The translations under genes were made by a program, and so were the position numbers. DNA of 64,000 nt from CADCTQ01 sp963844325 (GTDB lineage Bacteria; Bacteroidota; Bacteroidia; Cytophagales; 172606-1). The notes beneath the pieces were generated by a model, which had not been told where the DNA came from, did not search any database, and saw only the letters and a program-made list of their open reading frames with translations. Position 1 is the first letter of the stretch. Every line of letters starts with the position of its first letter. Of this stretch, positions 60,074 to 64,000 are shown piece by piece. Location of the stretch: contig CAWJNV010000001.1 of assembly GCA_963844325.1 (NCBI GenBank), positions 1,054,001 to 1,118,000 of the forward strand. Reading direction: 5' to 3'.

Positions 60074-63000
60074 ATGCTGCATTTACCCCATAAAGAGCCG
60101 GTTTCGCTGAGCCGCCCCGCCGGGACTGATTCCCTGTTGTTCTGGCAACACTGGCGGGCCCCGTACAAAGCCCTGGGCTGGGCCGGGCTGCTGCTGCTGG
60201 CCGCTACCCTGCTGCTGTTTGCCGTGCAGGCCTTCCGGGGCGTTGACGCCGTAATTGCCTGGCAGCCAGAGAGCGAATTGCAGGACGTGGTGATCACGCT
60301 CGACCGTTTTACGCGGGGTCTGTTCTCCTTTACCGCCGAGGCGCCGGGCTACGCCGTCGTGGAACGCTTCGAACCCACGGGCATGCAGGTCAGCCTGGTG
60401 GCCGCCTACCTGTACCTGGGATTGCTGGCCGCGGGCCTGGCCCTGCTGCTGAGCGTGGTGACGGTGCTGCCCCGGCTGTGGTACGTGGCCGCGATGGCCG
60501 TGTTCATCGGTTGGGCGGCCGCGAGCAAACTGGACCTGCTGCAAGTGCTTGGCCTGGGCAACAATACCCTGTTCATTGCCGTGCTGGTGCTGATCCTGCC
60601 CGTAAGTTATTTCTTCCACGCGTTCCGCCCCGACGTGTCTTTTGCGCGGCGGCTGCTGGTTTTTACGTGCCTGCTGGCCGGGATCATCCTGGCGGCCGGT
60701 TACTTTTCCACGGTCCGCTTCCCGGTGCTGTCGGTGCTGGGGTACGGGGCCGCGGTGCCGCTGGCGCTGAGCATCCTGTTCATCATTGCCGTGGCCCCCG
60801 AAATCGTGCGGGGCTTCGTGCACCTGGTCACCCGGAGCGGCAGCCCCAACAGCCTGCTGCACTTTACGCTGCTCACGGCCATTTACCTGCTCAACCTGCT
60901 GCTGCGCTTTTTCCACAACACCGGCCGCATCGACTGGGATTTCTTCTACGTGAATGCCTTTGCCGTGCTGGCCGTTTCCATCGTGCTGGGCGTATGGGGC
61001 TTCCGCGAACGGGCTCCCCTGCTGAGCCGCGTCATTGCCGACCCGTACGCCTCCTTCCTGTACATCGGCCTCGCCGTCATCACGGTAGCAACGGTGAGCT
61101 ACGCCTTTGCCACTGGCAACGACCCGATGGTGGAGATGTTCGAAGACGTGATTTTGTTCAGCCACATTGGCATGGGCCTCGCCTTTTTCCTGTACGTGCT
61201 CATCAACTTCCGGATGCCGATGCAGCGGGGCATGGCCGTGCACAAAGTGCTGTTCCAGCCGCGGCAGTTTCCCTTCGGCTTTTCGTGGGGCGTGGGCGGC
61301 ATGGTCATCCTGTCGTTCCTGCTGGAGTCGAACCTGTTCCCGTTCTACCAGGCGGTGGCCGGCTACAACAACGGCATCGGTGACGCGTACTACGCCCAGG
61401 GCGAAGCCACGCTGGCCGAATCGTACTACCAACTGGCCCTCCAGTACGAGTACCGCAACCACAAATCGAATTACGCCGTGGCCAGCATGGCCGTGCAGCA
61501 GGGCAACGGGACCAAAGCCGCCGAACACCTGCGCCAGGCCCTGCTCAAGCAGCCGCAGCCGTACACCTACGCCAAGCTGAGCAACCTGTACCTGCGCGAA
61601 AACCTGTTTTTTGAATCCATGTTCACGCTGAAAGACGGCGTGAAAGCCTTTCCCGAAAACGGCGAACTGCTCAACAACCTGGCCTTGCTCTACAACCGCA
61701 CCAGCGTACTCGACTCGGCGTTCCTGTACTACCAGCAGGCGGCCCACTTCACCGACCGGCCCGAGGTGGTAAACACCAACCTGCTGGCCTTCTGGGCAAA
61801 GGCGCCGCAGGTGTTCAGCCTCGATTCGCTGCTGGACGAAACGCCGCCGTCGGACTACGTGTCGTACGAGAACAACCGCCTGCTGCTGGCAACCCTGGCC
61901 GGCAAGGCCGACGGGCAACCCCTGGCCCCGGCCGTGGCCCGCGACTCCGTGCTGTCGCGGGAACGCTTCGCCTACGTGTTCAACTACGCCGTAAACCATA
62001 AAAACCAGGCCGATACGTCGCTGCTGGCAACCCTGCGGCAGTACCAGGGGCACGGCGCCAACGTATTGTTCAACAACGACCTGCTGCTGGCCGAAGTCTA
62101 CCTCCAGTACTACGGCAACGACCGGGCGGCGGGCCTCGAACTGCTCAACGGCCTCCAGGCGGGCAGCGAACTGCGGGGCGCCTTCTTCAACGAATTGCTG
62201 GGCCTGTGGCACCTGCAAAATGAGGTTCCGCAAATGGCAGTCCGGCACTTCGAACGGTCGGTGGCCCTGGGCGACACCACCATGCGGGTCAACCTGGGCC
62301 TTTCGCTGGCCGAAGCCGGGCAGTGGAACGAGTCGCGGGCCATCTGGCAGACGGAGCAGTACAGCCCCAACCCGCAGGTCCGCGTGGTGGCCCGGCGCAT
62401 GGGGGAAGTGATGCGGGCCCTGGCCGGCGCCGCCCCCGACAGCCTCGACGATGCCGCCAAGGTGGCCCTGGTGCATCTGGACAGTCACAATCCCCGGGCG
62501 GCCGTACCGGCTGCCATCGGTGATGCGGGCTACCGGGGCCTGGCCTACGCAGCGCTGGCCGGGCATTACTTACGCGCCGGCCAGGTACCCCAGGCCGAAG
62601 CAGCCTACCGGGCCGCGGCCGAAGCCGGACCGGGTACGCCGGCCGTGCGGGAACTGGCCCTGCGGCTGCTGGCCGCCAAAAAGCAGTATCCGGAGTTGTT
62701 GCAAGCCTTGAAAGATTCGCTGCCCACCAACGAAGCGCGGGACCGCAAGCCCTACTGGGAAGGGTTGGCCTACGAAAATACGGGCAACGTGCCGGCGGCG
62801 GCCAAAAGCTACGCCCGGGCCCTGCGCCGCCTGCCGCTTTCAGCAGAAGTGATTACGGATGCCGCCGCTTTTTACGCCAACAAACAGAAAGACAACGACC
62901 GGGCGTACAACGTGCTGGTGGAAGGCATCCGGCTGAACCCGTATACCCCGACCCTGCACCGGGCCTACATCCGGCAAGCGCTTGCGATGGGGCTGCCCGA

Positions 63001-63124
63001 GTACGCCGAGCAGGGGCTGGAAGAATTTTGGGCCGTGGCAACGCCCGCCGACTATGCGGCTTTTCTGCCCGAATACGAGGCAAAAAAGGCACTGGTGGAA
63101 AAAAGCCTGACGGAATGGAAGTAA
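60074..63124 (+). CDS. Large membrane protein with C-terminal TPR repeats
   Basis: Protein of 1016 residues. The N-terminal ~430 residues contain about eleven membrane segments. Residues 440-1016 are helical repeats of the tetratricopeptide kind: GDAYYAQGEATLAESYYQLALQYE, GNGTKAAEHLRQALLKQ, GLAYENTGNVPAAAKSYARALRRLP. The TPR part would lie on one side of the inner membrane and hold protein partners. The function is unknown. An ABC ATPase gene begins 56 bases downstream, but a functional link is not shown. Confidence 0.82.
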   Translation: MLHLPHKEPVSLSRPAGTDSLLFWQHWRAPYKALGWAGLLLLAATLLLFAVQAFRGVDAVIAWQPESELQDVVITLDRFTRGLFSFTAEAPGYAVVERFEPTGMQVSLVAAYLYLGLLAAGLALLLSVVTVLPRLWYVAAMAVFIGWAAASKLDLLQVLGLGNNTLFIAVLVLILPVSYFFHAFRPDVSFARRLLVFTCLLAGIILAAGYFSTVRFPVLSVLGYGAAVPLALSILFIIAVAPEIVRGFVHLVTRSGSPNSLLHFTLLTAIYLLNLLLRFFHNTGRIDWDFFYVNAFAVLAVSIVLGVWGFRERAPLLSRVIADPYASFLYIGLAVITVATVSYAFATGNDPMVEMFEDVILFSHIGMGLAFFLYVLINFRMPMQRGMAVHKVLFQPRQFPFGFSWGVGGMVILSFLLESNLFPFYQAVAGYNNGIGDAYYAQGEATLAESYYQLALQYEYRNHKSNYAVASMAVQQGNGTKAAEHLRQALLKQPQPYTYAKLSNLYLRENLFFESMFTLKDGVKAFPENGELLNNLALLYNRTSVLDSAFLYYQQAAHFTDRPEVVNTNLLAFWAKAPQVFSLDSLLDETPPSDYVSYENNRLLLATLAGKADGQPLAPAVARDSVLSRERFAYVFNYAVNHKNQADTSLLATLRQYQGHGANVLFNNDLLLAEVYLQYYGNDRAAGLELLNGLQAGSELRGAFFNELLGLWHLQNEVPQMAVRHFERSVALGDTTMRVNLGLSLAEAGQWNESRAIWQTEQYSPNPQVRVVARRMGEVMRALAGAAPDSLDDAAKVALVHLDSHNPRAAVPAAIGDAGYRGLAYAALAGHYLRAGQVPQAEAAYRAAAEAGPGTPAVRELALRLLAAKKQYPELLQALKDSLPTNEARDRKPYWEGLAYENTGNVPAAAKSYARALRRLPLSAEVITDAAAFYANKQKDNDRAYNVLVEGIRLNPYTPTLHRAYIRQALAMGLPEYAEQGLEEFWAVATPADYAAFLPEYEAKKALVEKSLTEWK

Positions 63125-63180
63125 TGGGGTAACTTGTGTTATCTTAAATGCACAACCCCCACCACTTTACGAAGTCAGCC

Positions 63181-63912
63181 ATGAAGAAGGTTATTGAGAC
63201 GCACGCGATTTCCAAACGATACGTAATGGGCAGCGAGGTGATTGATGCCCTCAGTTCCATTACCATTTCGGTGAACCGCGGGGAGTACGTGGCGTTCATG
63301 GGGCCGTCGGGTTCGGGCAAGTCCACGCTGATGAACATCATCGGCTGCCTCGATACGCCCACCAGCGGCCGCTACATCCTCAACGGCAAGGACGTGAGTG
63401 ACATGACGGAGAACGAACTGGCCGAAATCCGCAACAAGGAGATCGGGTTCGTGTTCCAGACCTTTAACCTGCTGCCCCGCCAGACGTCGCTCGAAAACGT
63501 GGCCCTGCCGCTGGTGTACGCCGGCTACAGCAAATCGGAGCGTACGGAAATGGCGATGGGAGCCCTGAAGGGCGTGGGCCTGGAAAACCGGGCCAAACAC
63601 AAGCCCAATGAACTGTCGGGTGGTCAGCGGCAACGCGTAGCCATTGCCCGGGCCCTGGTCAACACGCCCAGCATCCTGCTGGCCGACGAACCCACGGGGA
63701 ACCTGGACTCCAAGACTTCCTACGAGATCATGGACTTGTTCGAGGAACTGCACAGCAAGGGCAACACGATCATCATGGTGACGCACGAGGACGACATTGC
63801 CCACTACGCCCACCGCATCGTACGCATGCGCGACGGCCTCGTGGAAGCCGACCAGGTCAACAACGACATCCGGAGGGCCAGGTCATACATGGGCGCCGGC
63901 ATGCAGGAGTAG
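63181..63912 (+). CDS. LolD/MacB-type ABC transporter ATP-binding protein
   Basis: ATPase of 243 residues. Walker A GPSGSGKST near 42, Q-loop FVFQTFNLLP, signature LSGGQRQR near 144, Walker B ILLADEPTGNLD near 164, and H-loop VTHEDD. GCLDTPTSG and DEPTGNLD are typical of the LolD/MacB/FtsE group. The permease partner is not in the window. ATG 63181 opens with MKKVIETHAISKRY; a longer frame from 63148 is less likely. Confidence 0.93.
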   Translation: MKKVIETHAISKRYVMGSEVIDALSSITISVNRGEYVAFMGPSGSGKSTLMNIIGCLDTPTSGRYILNGKDVSDMTENELAEIRNKEIGFVFQTFNLLPRQTSLENVALPLVYAGYSKSERTEMAMGALKGVGLENRAKHKPNELSGGQRQRVAIARALVNTPSILLADEPTGNLDSKTSYEIMDLFEELHSKGNTIIMVTHEDDIAHYAHRIVRMRDGLVEADQVNNDIRRARSYMGAGMQE

Positions 63913-63930
63913 TGGACTGGAAAGCCGGAA

Positions 63931-63953
63931 GGGCAACTGCCCGGAAATTTTTT
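63931..63953 (+). terminator. Possible terminator of the LolD-type gene
   Basis: GGGC, AACT, GCCC (63931-63942) followed by GGAAATTTTTT. The stem is only four pairs. Confidence 0.4.
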
Positions 63954-64000
63954 ATTGCCAGTACTCAAAATCAGCGGGTTCGAAGCCTTTGGGATGGTTG
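63952..64000 (-). CDS. 3' end of a convergent gene cut by the window edge
   Basis: On the minus strand a frame runs from the edge to TAA at 63952-63954 and encodes NHPKGFEPADFEYWQ at its C-terminus. Too short to identify. The convergent position, close to a weak terminator, fits a real gene end. Confidence 0.5.
   Translation of the reverse strand, partial: NHPKGFEPADFEYWQ

Noticed and set aside
60083..62566. 827-residue minus-strand frame opposite the TPR protein
   Set aside because: The plus-strand frame has clear membrane segments and TPR repeats; the antisense frame is a low-complexity Gln/His/Val/Gly shadow.

Overview
The window reads as chromosomal DNA of a G+C-rich member of the Bacteroidota, most likely a cytophagal (Hymenobacter/Spirosoma-like) bacterium. 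The evidence is a type IX secretion sorting domain, a TonB-dependent receptor with an N-terminal carboxypeptidase-like domain, a very long NusB, a nusB-ytxH-DUF1573-yajC-ybbR-coaE gene row, DUF2279 and YicC families, few Shine-Dalgarno sites, and several likely TTG/GTG starts. The genus cannot be fixed from the sequence alone. Coding density is high, and most genes look like ordinary vertical content.

Positions 1-14211 hold the accessory part: a specialised-metabolite locus. A 2599-residue nonribosomal peptide synthetase (C-A-T-C-A-T-C, two almost identical A-T-half-C blocks) is read leftwards into a second gene cut by the window edge. Across a 1.5 kb gap without a convincing gene, a rightward row encodes a DUF6734-type glycosyltransferase-like protein, a LanC-like protein without zinc ligands and with an extra C-terminal region, and a PvdE/SyrD-type peptide-export ABC transporter. 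A perfect 14-bp hairpin sits in front of the exporter. This mixture of NRPS, RiPP-type and exporter genes is the best candidate for an undescribed system.

Positions 14.5-28.2 kb hold tRNA-Val(GAC) with a clear terminator, an UMF1-type MFS transporter, a small membrane protein with a solo ABC ATPase, an exported MTA/SAH nucleosidase, a TonB-C protein, a T9SS-secreted beta-propeller protein, an NCS2 purine permease, a GAF/PAS membrane sensor, a dipeptide epimerase and an MsbA-like exporter. Positions 28.4-32.7 kb are the nusB-to-coaE housekeeping row. Positions 32.8-35.1 kb hold an ECF sigma factor overlapped by a membrane protein with a barrel-like C-terminus. Positions 35.2-41 kb hold lipoproteins and envelope proteins, PPK2 and an AlkB-like hydroxylase.

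Positions 41.3-44.3 kb are a leftward argH operon. Then come a YheT hydrolase, a VanX-type lipoprotein, a GH95-like glycosidase, purQ, yicC, a ParDE-type toxin-antitoxin pair whose toxin carries a nonsense codon, an M28 peptidase, a probable zinc TonB receptor with three operator-like boxes, truC, plsC, gatC, a TPR membrane protein and a LolD/MacB-type ATPase.

A theme across the whole window is the intergenic sequence. Many gaps contain long imperfect inverted repeats built from degenerate short words, with different words in each gap. Some arms run right up to, or into, the stop or start codons of flanking genes. REP-like palindromes occur at 41.2 and 49.7 kb.
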